NCBI GenBank assembly: GCA_046154545.1
Contig: JBJXGC010000196.1
Coordinates: 1-8,165 of the forward strand
Reading direction: 5' to 3'
From: JBJXGC01 sp046154545
GTDB taxonomy: Bacteria; Chloroflexota; Dehalococcoidia; Tepidiformales; Tepidiformaceae
Length of the DNA: 8,165 nucleotides
A program made the position numbers and the translations under genes. The notes under the pieces are model-generated. The model worked only from the letters and a program-made list of their open reading frames with translations, was not told the origin of the DNA and made no database searches. Of the stretch, positions 1 to 5,871 are shown piece by piece (within the stretch, counting starts at the first letter, position 1; the number at the start of each line of letters is the position of its first letter).

Positions 1-1890
1 GACGAGCCGCGGCGGCGCGCGAAGCGGAACGTGAGCTGGCGCTGGGTTGCTATCGGCGTCCCCGCGCTGGTGGTACCGCCGCTGGGGCTGTGGTTCCTCC
101 TGCGGAAAGGTATCGGCCTGCCCTGGACCTGGATCCTCGGGCCTTCCGGGCTGGTGGCGGGACTGCTCCTCATGGCGATGGGCTCGTCGAGCGAGACGCT
201 CTTCCCCTTCGCCCTCGGTATCTCGCTCCTGCCGCTCTGCCTGGCCGCCCTCGCCCGCCGCTTCGGGGCGCCCTCGCGGCCCACCTGGACGGCGGTCGGG
301 GTCCTGCTCCTGGCCTACTGGCTCCTGCCGGAGAAGCAGCACAACGACATCTTCGGCAACTTCGAGAGCGACATCGAAATGTTCGTCATCTCCGGGATCA
401 TGATCTCGGTGGCCTCAACGCTCGTAATCGTCTTCAACGCACGCTGGCTGCTGGCGCTGTTCTCCGGGGCCGGCCAGGGCGCCCGGGCCTACCTGACGCC
501 CGCGGCGCTGGCCGTCGTGGCCGTGGCCACGGCCGCGGCGGGGGTCCAGCTTGGGGATTCGGGCGAGGGTCTCGGCCAGCTCGCCTATCTCGTCGGGGGA
601 TTGGCCGCCGCAGCGGCTGTGGTCTCCTTCGCGGCGGCCCGCTTCCCGCAGCTGGGGCCTTCGCTCAAGATGGCGATCGCCTATCCGCTGGCAAACCGCT
701 TCCGCACGGGCATGACGATCATGATGTTCTCGATCATCGTCTTCTCGCTCACTATCTTCAGCGTGCTCCTCGCCAACTTTGGGTCTCTCCTCTCCGGCGA
801 CAAGGCGCGTGGCAATCTTGACATCGTCGCTACCAGCCCCCGCGTCACCGGCGTCACCGGCATCACCGAGGCGCTCGCGGAGACCGGCTCGAAGGCCGGC
901 GAGACGGTCGTGGCCAGCGGCCGCACGACGCTTCCGGCGGGGTCTCAGCAGGTCCGCCAGCCCGGCGACGAGTCCTGGGAGGAATACCCGGTCGTCGCCG
1001 CTGACGACGCCTTCCTGGGCACGGTCAAGCCGTCGATCGAGTCCTTCGCCACGGGCTACGCTGATGGGGCGGCCGTCCTTGCGGCAGTCCGCTCGGGCTC
1101 GGGATTCGCGCTGATGGACAGTGGCCCCTTCACCGACTTCAGCGACTACGACTGGTGGCCCTCCGGCGTCAAGATCACGGACAACCGCTTCACGCCCTTC
1201 CAGGTCGAAGCCCGGAACGCGGATACCGGCCAGGTGAGGACCGTGACCATCATCGGCATCCTCGCAACGAAGCTGCCATCGGCTACGGTCGGCGGGATCT
1301 ACCTGAACGACGACGACTACCGCGCGACGTTCGGGGCTCCGGTCTACCAGCGCCACTACCTCCGCCTCCAGCCGGGCACGGACGCGAAGACGGTGGCCCG
1401 CGCCATCGAGTCAGCCCTTGCCCTGCGGGGTGTCGAAGCTGACTCCGTGAAGCAGGTGCTAGACGATACGGCTGGCACGCAGGTCGCCTTCAACCGGATG
1501 TTCCAGGCGTTCATGGCCCTCGGCCTGATCGTCGGCATCGCCGGCCTGGGCGTCATCTCCTTCCGTTCGGTGGTGGAGCGCCGCCAGCAGATCGGGATGT
1601 TGCGGGCCATCGGCTTCCAGCGGGGCGCGGTGACCACCACGTTCCTCCTGGAGTCGGGCTTCATCGCGGCGATGGGCATCCTCGCCGGTGTGGTCTTCGG
1701 GGCGATCGTCGCCCGGAACCTGCTCACCTCGGACTCGTTCACCGATGGCGCGGCGATCACCTTCGCCATTCCCTGGGCTGAGCTCTGCGTGGTGATCGGC
1801 GCGTCCATGGTGTTCGCGCTCCTGATGACCTGGTGGCCGAGCCGCGGCGCCTCGCGGGTGCCAGTGGCGGATGCCCTTCGTTACGAATAG
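1..1890 (+). CDS. FtsX/MacB-type ABC transporter permease (5' end missing)
   Basis: The reading frame is open from base 1 to the TAG at 1888-1890 (629 residues), so this is the C-terminal part of a larger membrane protein. The GTG at 31 is probably an internal valine. Visible in order: about eight hydrophobic segments over residues 15-260; the stretch 'AIAYPLANRFRTGMTIMMF' that typically opens an FtsX-type half; an extracytoplasmic domain of about 240 residues (roughly nt 780-1500) resembling the periplasmic core of MacB-like permeases; then three C-terminal helices with the family signature 'VVERRQQIGMLRAIGF' and the ending 'PVADALRYE'. Family knowledge: such permeases work with an ABC ATPase, usually encoded next door, and move lipids, lipoproteins or peptides or act mechanically on the envelope. 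No ATPase is in the window; it may lie upstream. The substrate cannot be told. The family is confident, the specific role is not. Confidence -1.
   Translation, partial: DEPRRRAKRNVSWRWVAIGVPALVVPPLGLWFLLRKGIGLPWTWILGPSGLVAGLLLMAMGSSSETLFPFALGISLLPLCLAALARRFGAPSRPTWTAVGVLLLAYWLLPEKQHNDIFGNFESDIEMFVISGIMISVASTLVIVFNARWLLALFSGAGQGARAYLTPAALAVVAVATAAAGVQLGDSGEGLGQLAYLVGGLAAAAAVVSFAAARFPQLGPSLKMAIAYPLANRFRTGMTIMMFSIIVFSLTIFSVLLANFGSLLSGDKARGNLDIVATSPRVTGVTGITEALAETGSKAGETVVASGRTTLPAGSQQVRQPGDESWEEYPVVAADDAFLGTVKPSIESFATGYADGAAVLAAVRSGSGFALMDSGPFTDFSDYDWWPSGVKITDNRFTPFQVEARNADTGQVRTVTIIGILATKLPSATVGGIYLNDDDYRATFGAPVYQRHYLRLQPGTDAKTVARAIESALALRGVEADSVKQVLDDTAGTQVAFNRMFQAFMALGLIVGIAGLGVISFRSVVERRQQIGMLRAIGFQRGAVTTTFLLESGFIAAMGILAGVVFGAIVARNLLTSDSFTDGAAITFAIPWAELCVVIGASMVFALLMTWWPSRGASRVPVADALRYE
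844..861 (+). repeat. 9-bp tandem repeat inside the permease gene
   Basis: The unit GTCACCGGC occurs twice head to tail (844-852 and 853-861) and is followed by a diverged third copy starting ATCACC. It encodes VTG-VTG-IT at the start of the extracytoplasmic domain. It is a small in-frame duplication with no evident separate role. Confidence -1.
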
Positions 1891-1910
1891 CAGTACTGCC
1901 CCGCAACCAG

Positions 1911-1945
1911 TGAGAAGGCCGGCCCAGATTGGACCGGCCTTCTCA
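1911..1945 (+). terminator. Strong hairpin, probable transcription terminator after the permease
   Basis: The arms TGAGAAGGCCGG (1911-1922) and CCGGCCTTCTCA (1934-1945) are perfectly complementary over 12 bp. After one C-A mismatch the stem can extend by two more pairs, leaving a 5-nt loop AGATT. A short T run (GTTTC) follows. It lies 21 bp after the permease stop and about 50 bp before the next start, as expected for an intrinsic terminator, although the U tract is poor. It may act on both strands or serve as a 3' stability element. Confidence -1.
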
Positions 1946-1981
1946 GTTTCCCCACCCGCCGTGCCCGCCAGGGCCGCACTT

Positions 1982-1990
1982 TGCTACCAT
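1982..1990 (+). promoter_or_regulatory. Extended -10 promoter element (TGC-TACCAT) of the hydrolase-transporter pair
   Basis: TACCAT (1985-1990) matches the TAnnnT pattern of sigma-70-type -10 boxes and is preceded by TGC, the extended -10 motif. Its 3' end is 7 nt before the ATG at 1998, which places the predicted transcription start on the start codon or within a base of it. No convincing -35 hexamer or Shine-Dalgarno sequence is seen. Confidence -1.
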
Positions 1991-1997
1991 CGCGCGC

Positions 1998-3362
1998 ATG
2001 CCCCGTGTCGCACCGCTTCCTGCCCCCATCGCCGACGTAGTCCAGGCTGAAATGAGGCGGCTCGACGTTCCCGGAGTAGCCGCCGGGGTCGTTGCCGGGG
2101 GCCAGTGGTACGCCGGGGGGTTCGGGCTCACGCACACCGGGCGGCCGTCGCCAGTGACGCCCGACACGCTCTTCCAGGTCGGTTCCACCTCGAAAACGCT
2201 CTGCGCGACGGCGGTCATGATGCTGGCCGAGGCGGGCAAGCTCGATATCGAGCAGCCGGTGCGGGCCTACATCCCCTCGTTCCAGCTCCGCTCAGACGCC
2301 GACGCGGGGCGGGTCACCCTCCGCCACCTGCTCACCCATCACGGGGGCTGGATGGGGGACTACTTCAAGGATATGGGCCGGGGCGACGACGCCCTCGCCC
2401 TTATGGTCGCGAAGATGGTGGATGCGCCCCAGATCGCCCCGGCCGGGTACGCCTTCTCCTACAGCAACGCCGGGTTCAACGTCCTCGCCCGGATCGTCGA
2501 GATCGTCTCGGGCGAGGGCTTCGAGGCCTTCGTCCAGTCCCGGATCTTCGAGCCACTGGAGATGGACCACTCGGCCTACTTCGCGGACGAGGCGATCGTG
2601 CGCAGCGTGGCGCACGGGCACTTCGCCACCCCGGCGGGACCCGTCCCCGCGGAGCGTTGGGCGATCGCCCGCAGCATCGCGGGGAGCAGCGGCGTCGTCT
2701 CCTCGGTCATCGACCAGCTGCGCTACGCCTCGTTCCACATGGGGGACGGGCAGGCAGCCGCTGGCGAACGCCTTCTCCGCAGCGAGACGCTCGTGGGGAT
2801 GCGCACCCCACAGGCGGCGGCGGGCAGCATGTGTGAGTCGATCGGCCTCTCCTGGATGCTCGATACCGTGGCCGGCGAGCGGCTGGTCAAACACGGCGGC
2901 TCGATCAACGGCCAGCTCTCCTCCTTCGAATTCATGCCGGGGCTGGGCTACGCCTGCACCGTCCTGACGAACTGCGATAGCGGCCGGGAGGTGCGGTCCA
3001 CGGTCGCGGAGGCCTGCCTGGCCCACTTCACCGGCATCGAACGGACGCTCCCGGCGCTGGACGCCACGCTCGCGGCGGGAGCGGGCGAGTACGCGGGCGA
3101 GTACCGTCAGCGCCTCTTCGACCTCAAGGTCGAAGCCCGGGACGGCGGGCTGACCATCCACGAACGGACCCCCGAGCGCATGCGCGAGTTCATCGCCGCC
3201 AGCGAACCGCCCCCGTTCAGCGCGGCCCTGATCTCGCCGGGCCGGGCCGTGGTGCTGGATGGCGCGCGGCGGGGCGAGACCTGCGAGTTCCTGCGGGACG
3301 AGTCCGGTACGGTGGCATGGATGCGCTGGGACGGACGGCTCTCACGAAAGACCGCACCTTGA
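1998..3362 (+). CDS. Serine hydrolase, beta-lactamase/class C-like (peptidase S12 family)
   Basis: This 454-residue protein has the full penicillin-binding/class C beta-lactamase motif set: S63-T-S-K66 (nucleophile serine and lysine base), Y155-S-N157, and H299-G-G in place of KTG. The 'LRHLLTHHGG' segment near residue 110 and 'IFEPLEMDHSAYF' near residue 183 are also typical. The catalytic domain spans about residues 10-360. A C-terminal region of about 90 residues looks beta-rich, as in S12-family esterases and D-aminopeptidases. No signal peptide is visible, so it is probably cytoplasmic, which argues against a classical periplasmic beta-lactamase. Esterase or D-amino-acid peptidase activity is as likely. 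ATG 1998 is preferred over TTG 1929 because the latter lies inside the terminator hairpin and a -10 box abuts 1998. It overlaps the downstream transporter gene. Confidence -1.
   Translation: MPRVAPLPAPIADVVQAEMRRLDVPGVAAGVVAGGQWYAGGFGLTHTGRPSPVTPDTLFQVGSTSKTLCATAVMMLAEAGKLDIEQPVRAYIPSFQLRSDADAGRVTLRHLLTHHGGWMGDYFKDMGRGDDALALMVAKMVDAPQIAPAGYAFSYSNAGFNVLARIVEIVSGEGFEAFVQSRIFEPLEMDHSAYFADEAIVRSVAHGHFATPAGPVPAERWAIARSIAGSSGVVSSVIDQLRYASFHMGDGQAAAGERLLRSETLVGMRTPQAAAGSMCESIGLSWMLDTVAGERLVKHGGSINGQLSSFEFMPGLGYACTVLTNCDSGREVRSTVAEACLAHFTGIERTLPALDATLAAGAGEYAGEYRQRLFDLKVEARDGGLTIHERTPERMREFIAASEPPPFSAALISPGRAVVLDGARRGETCEFLRDESGTVAWMRWDGRLSRKTAP
3081..3104 (+). repeat. 12-bp perfect tandem duplication in the hydrolase gene
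   Basis: GCGGGCGAGTAC is present twice in a row (3081-3092 and 3093-3104), giving an A-G-E-Y A-G-E-Y repeat at the start of the C-terminal region. Related hydrolases often have a single G-x-Y motif here. It looks like a recent slippage duplication that keeps the frame. Confidence -1.
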
Positions 3363-4537
3363 CCACCCGGGAGGGCCGGACGCGGGCGGGCACCCTCCTC
3401 TCCGTTTTCTGCGTCGGGCTCTACGCCGGCGGCTTCGGCCCGGCCCTGGCCTTTTTCGCCCGCGGCACCGGCGTCTCGCTGGATACGGCCGGGCTGCTGC
3501 TCACGGCCGTCTTTGGCGGCTCGATCCTGACCTCGTTTTGCGTCGCGACACGGCTGCACGGCCGGGACCCACGAAGGCTCGCCCTCCTGGGGCTGGCCGC
3601 GATTGCCGCCGGCACGGCCACGATCGGCCTCTCCAGCGAGTGGGCCGTCGTCCTCGTCTGCGCCGCCGTAATCGGCACCGGTGACGGCCTGGCCGTCTCG
3701 GCGGGGCACACTATCGCCGCCCGGGCCTACAAAAACGTGGCCCACGGCGTCAGCCGCCTCAACCAATCCTTCGCCATCGGGGCGATGATCGGGCCGCTCT
3801 GGGCGGGCGTGCTCCTCCAGACCACGGGCGAACTGTCGTTGGTCTTCGGCGGCATCGCCTTCGTGGCGCTGCTGGCGGCGGCCATCCTCTTGAGCGCCGG
3901 CCGAATGGAACCGGCCCCAGAACGCGCCAGCGAGCCGGTGCGGACTCCGCCGCTGCCCCTGCCGATGATGGCGATCCTGGGCGCCTTGCTTTTCCTCTAT
4001 GTTGGCGCCGAAATCGGGCTCGGTTCGTGGCTGAGCGCCTACGCCGAGGAGGCGGCCGGGGCCAGCGTGATCGGTGGCGCGGCCATCACCTCCGGCTATT
4101 GGGCGGCGCTCTTCCTGGGGCGGCTGGTGAGCGGCTGGCGGTTCAACCACGGGCTTCACCCGCGCACCGCCCTCGGCCTGAGCATCACCGGCGCCCTCGT
4201 GAGCAGCCTCGTCATCGCCATCTCCGGCGAGGCGATCGCGGTGGCGGCGGCCGCGGCCTTCGTGACCGGGTTCTGCTTCGGGCCTATCTGGCCGGCCACG
4301 CTGGCGCTGACCTCCGAGGGCGGGAACGCGGCCGCATCCGCGGCAATGGTGACGATCGGCAACGCCGGCGGGCTCTTCCTGCCCTGGTTCCAGGGCCGCG
4401 TCCTTGTGGCCAATGGGCCGGGCGCGGGAGTGGCGATCAGCGCCATCCTCTGCGCCCTCATGCTCGCCTTGTTGCTGAGCAGCCGCCTCGTGCCCGGGCG
4501 CCGGCCCGCGTTGGCGGCCGAGTCCCCGGCCGGCTGA
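3317..4537 (+). CDS. Major facilitator superfamily (MFS) transporter
   Basis: This 406-residue integral membrane protein shows a 6+6 layout of hydrophobic segments. The first six fall at about residues 26-195, a short polar, proline-rich central loop at about 196-213, and six more follow to about residue 395. The cytoplasmic loop after helix 2 ('ATRLHGRDPRR') is a degenerate form of MFS motif A. 'GTGDGLAVSAGHTIAARAY' and 'RLNQSFAIGAMIGPLWAG' in helices 4-5 resemble sugar or drug MFS carriers, but the substrate cannot be named. The start is uncertain: ATG 3317 overlaps the hydrolase by 46 bp, while TTG 3359 overlaps its stop as TTGA with a weak GAAAGA upstream. Both leave helix 1 intact. Either way it is likely co-transcribed and coupled with the hydrolase, so the two may handle the same compound (inference). 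Confidence -1.
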   Translation: MDALGRTALTKDRTLTTREGRTRAGTLLSVFCVGLYAGGFGPALAFFARGTGVSLDTAGLLLTAVFGGSILTSFCVATRLHGRDPRRLALLGLAAIAAGTATIGLSSEWAVVLVCAAVIGTGDGLAVSAGHTIAARAYKNVAHGVSRLNQSFAIGAMIGPLWAGVLLQTTGELSLVFGGIAFVALLAAAILLSAGRMEPAPERASEPVRTPPLPLPMMAILGALLFLYVGAEIGLGSWLSAYAEEAAGASVIGGAAITSGYWAALFLGRLVSGWRFNHGLHPRTALGLSITGALVSSLVIAISGEAIAVAAAAAFVTGFCFGPIWPATLALTSEGGNAAASAAMVTIGNAGGLFLPWFQGRVLVANGPGAGVAISAILCALMLALLLSSRLVPGRRPALAAESPAG

Positions 4538-4546
4538 CAGCCGTCG

Positions 4547-4867
4547 TCACGCTCCCTGGCCCGTCACGGAGCGGATCGCCTCGAGGAGCTGGTCGCCCAC
4601 GCCATTCATCGGGACGTAGGCCGCTGCCCCGGAGCGCAGGTAGAGGTCACGCTCGCTCTCCCGGGGGACTGTCGCCAGGACCACGACGGATCTGCCCTGG
4701 CGGGCGAGGTCCGCGCAGGTCTGAGGTGGTGCGTCGCGGACGGTCGTAACCACGACCGGTGGGGGCTCACCGGCAAACGGCGCCACCCCGAACCCCCAGG
4801 CCTGGAGGTAGGGGACAAGCGCCTGGCGAAGGCCATCGTGGCTGATGAGGAGGGCGACGTCAGACAT
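4547..4867 (-). CDS. Stand-alone degenerate receiver-like (CheY-fold) protein
   Basis: This 106-residue protein has the length and the alternating beta/alpha hydrophobic pattern of a response-regulator receiver: beta1 'VALLISHD', alpha1 'GLRQALVPYLQAWGF', beta3 'PVVVTTV', beta4 'SVVVLATV', then 'RDLYLRSGAAAYVPMNG' and a last helix 'GDQLLEAIRSV'. The 'GAxAYVP' stretch matches the 'GAxGYLxKP' region of receivers. The phospho-acceptor Asp after beta3 appears to be Thr41/Thr42, the paired acids after beta1 are reduced to H10-D11, and the beta5 Lys is replaced (M87). It is therefore probably not phosphorylated in the usual way. No output domain is fused. ATG 4867 is chosen because homology-like sequence begins there; an in-frame extension to 4906 adds an unrelated proline/arginine-rich stretch. 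AGAGGA directly abuts this ATG, too close for a normal ribosome site. The fold assignment is an inference from pattern. Confidence -1.
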   Translation of the reverse strand: MSDVALLISHDGLRQALVPYLQAWGFGVAPFAGEPPPVVVTTVRDAPPQTCADLARQGRSVVVLATVPRESERDLYLRSGAAAYVPMNGVGDQLLEAIRSVTGQGA

Positions 4868-4876
4868 TCCTCTCGC

Positions 4877-4882
4877 AGTATT
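4877..4882 (-). promoter_or_regulatory. Possible -10 box (AATACT) of the receiver-like gene
   Basis: On the minus strand AATACT lies 9 nt before the ATG at 4867, which would give a leader of only about two bases. It differs from TATACT at one position. No clear -35 was found. Support is weak on its own, but the placement resembles that in front of the hydrolase and polA genes. Confidence -1.
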
Positions 4883-4884
4883 GG

Positions 4885-4904
4885 GCCGGACGGGGCGGTC
4901 CGGC
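4885..4904. other. Small inverted repeat between PIN toxin and receiver-like gene
   Basis: GCCGGAC (4885-4891) and GTCCGGC (4898-4904) form a 7-bp GC stem with a 6-nt loop. It sits in the 166-bp gap (4868-5033) between the toxin stop and the receiver-like start, just upstream of the latter's possible -10. No T run follows on either strand, so an intrinsic terminator is doubtful; it could be an operator or chance in GC-rich DNA. Nothing else was seen in this gap. Confidence -1.
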
Positions 4905-5033
4905 ACCGGCCAGTGGGGACGGTTTCGAAGGGACTCCCGGCCCTCTTACGGGGCATGGAAGGACCTGCTCCGGGACCACATCCCAGCGGCGCTCCAACTG
5001 AGTGAGTTTGCGCCGCGCGGCACGGGCCGGCGT

Positions 5034-5474
5034 TCAGCCGAGCTCGATTGGAGAGACGACTTCGAACCCTTCGGCCGCGGCCGCGGTCCGCTGACCTGCA
5101 TCGAGACTGACGAAGAGGAGGGTTTCACTCAGTCCTTCCGCGAGGACGAGGGCGGATGCAAGGTGAATGGCGTCCGACCCGGAGATGACATGGCGCCGGA
5201 CCAAATCCGCCGCCCGCTCAATCACCTCAGCGGTGACCTCGACCACCACGCAGTCGGTGAAATCGGACTCAAACGCACGATGGGCAGCGGCCGCCCGGGC
5301 TGGCCGGAGCCGGCGGTCTCGCAGTGCCCGTTCAATAAGGCTCGCCACCTCGACCTGGCTGAGGCGGGATGTCGCGGAGGTCTCGACCCCGCCGAGGCCA
5401 CTTTCGGAGGAGGCGAAGCCAGGTTCGCGGAGGTAGCGCGTTCCCCACCAGCTACTGTCGAGGTAACGCGTCAT
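5034..5474 (-). CDS. PIN-domain ribonuclease toxin (VapC-like) of a type II toxin-antitoxin pair
   Basis: This 146-residue protein is the usual size for a VapC toxin. All four conserved acidic positions of a PIN nuclease can be assigned: D6 in 'MTRYLDSS', E42 in 'RLSQVEVASLI', D101 in 'SGSDAIHLASAL' and D125 in 'FVSLDAGQRTAA'. They would bind metal for RNA cleavage. ATG 5474 is chosen because GGAG lies 6 nt upstream and PIN proteins begin like this; the longer TTG start at 5492 would bury that site. The gene overlaps the 3' end of the antitoxin gene by 23 bp, consistent with coupled translation. Odd feature: where most relatives read 'DSSALVK(R)YL', this one reads 'DSSWWGTRYL', and residues 20-35 are glycine/serine-rich. 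The target RNA is unknown. Confidence -1.
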   Translation of the reverse strand: MTRYLDSSWWGTRYLREPGFASSESGLGGVETSATSRLSQVEVASLIERALRDRRLRPARAAAAHRAFESDFTDCVVVEVTAEVIERAADLVRRHVISGSDAIHLASALVLAEGLSETLLFVSLDAGQRTAAAAEGFEVVSPIELG

Positions 5475-5796
5475 CGTGGTCTCCAAAGACAATGCCGAGG
5501 AGCCGCGACTCGTCAGCCTCTCGCGCGGCGGCGACCATTTCGGCCGCGGACGGGCCGCGCGTCATCGCCTGGGCAGCAACAGGGGGGCCGAGTTTGCGGC
5601 CACTCCAGCTAACCTTGCCGGCGCGGACCATCGCCCAGAGCTTCTCGTCCGTCGCCGCGGTGGCGCCGGGTTCGGCCACGAGCCTGCAGACGGGACGCCC
5701 GTGCTCCGTGACCACGATAACCTCGCCGGCCTGGACCCGGTCGATGTAGGCACTGAGATGTGCTTTAAGGTCTCGGACGCCAACGTGAATCGCCAT
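5452..5796 (-). CDS. Phd/YefM-family antitoxin
   Basis: This 114-residue protein has an N-terminal Phd/YefM DNA-binding and dimerisation fold, recognised from 'VGVRDLKAHLSAYIDRVQAGEVIVVTEHGRPVCRLV' features (residues 5-40: VRDLK, the AG-E turn, TxHGRPV). The C-terminal part has the toxin-binding type motif 'VSWSGRKLGPP ... GPSAAEMV' (residues 62-88), often seen in antitoxins paired with PIN toxins. The last 15 or so residues run on into the toxin gene. ATG 5796 is preceded by GGGGA at a short but usable distance, and longer in-frame extensions upstream cross the divergent promoter region and the polA start. Such antitoxins neutralise the toxin by direct binding and usually repress their own promoter, alone and with the toxin. 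The family assignment is firm; autoregulation here is inferred. Confidence -1.
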   Translation of the reverse strand: MAIHVGVRDLKAHLSAYIDRVQAGEVIVVTEHGRPVCRLVAEPGATAATDEKLWAMVRAGKVSWSGRKLGPPVAAQAMTRGPSAAEMVAAAREADESRLLGIVFGDHDDALPRQ

Positions 5797-5825
5797 GTGT
5801 CCCCAAATCCTGAGCGTGTGACTAC

Positions 5826-5831
5826 AATCTA
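5826..5831 (-). promoter_or_regulatory. Candidate -10 box (TAGATT) of the toxin-antitoxin operon
   Basis: Read on the minus strand, TAGATT fits TAnnnT and would start a transcript about 23 nt before the antitoxin ATG, leaving room for the GGGGA ribosome-binding site. No good -35 is seen at the standard distance. This is a moderate candidate only. Confidence -1.
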
Positions 5832-5834
5832 GCA

Positions 5835-5852
5835 GACGCGGGCTCTGCCCGT
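5835..5852. promoter_or_regulatory. Imperfect palindrome between divergent promoters, candidate operator
   Basis: The core CGGGC-TCT-GCCCG (5839-5843 and 5847-5851) is a perfect 5-bp inverted repeat with a 3-nt spacer. Allowing a 2-base insertion, the symmetry extends outwards to a GAC/GTC pair. It lies between the candidate -10 boxes of the toxin-antitoxin operon and polA, where a Phd-type antitoxin could bind. The site is short and GC-rich, so chance is possible. Confidence -1.
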
Positions 5853-5859
5853 CCGCGAC

Positions 5860-5865
5860 TATACT
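5860..5865 (+). promoter_or_regulatory. -10 box (TATACT) of polA, positioned for a leaderless mRNA
   Basis: TATACT is one base from the TATAAT consensus and stands out in GC-rich DNA. Its end is 6 nt before the polA ATG at 5872, so the expected transcription start falls on the A of the start codon. No Shine-Dalgarno sequence precedes the ATG and no clear -35 is present. Confidence -1.
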
Positions 5866-5871
5866 TCTCGC

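Noticed and set aside
31..33. GTG at 31 as the true start of the permease
   Set aside because: The frame is open to the window edge, there is no ribosome-binding site, and the protein would lack the first half of the permease.
415..1356. Long open frame on the minus strand opposite the permease
   Set aside because: It is rich in Arg, Asp, Gly and Ala with no recognisable domain, as expected for an antisense shadow in GC-rich coding DNA. The same holds for the long minus-strand frames opposite the hydrolase, transporter and polA.
1929..1997. Longer hydrolase start at TTG 1929
   Set aside because: It lies inside the 1911-1945 hairpin, adds a proline-rich tail unlike the family, and the -10 box favours ATG 1998.
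1891..1997. tRNA, small RNA or riboswitch in intergenic DNA
   Set aside because: Apart from the terminator and -10 box, no cloverleaf or conserved RNA element was recognised here or in the 4868-5033 and 5797-5871 gaps.
4550..4573. CGCTCC/GGAGCG inverted repeat near the convergent gene ends, as a terminator
   Set aside because: Only 6 bp of stem with a 12-nt loop and no T run on either side; it also lies within receiver-like coding sequence.
5475..5492. TTG 5492 as the PIN toxin start
   Set aside because: The GGAG ribosome-binding site lies within this stretch and serves ATG 5474; PIN domains begin at MTRYLD-type sequence.
4845..5612. Plus-strand frame of 255 codons across the toxin-antitoxin region
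   Set aside because: It lies opposite clear PIN and antitoxin coding sequence, has no domain and shows shadow-like composition.
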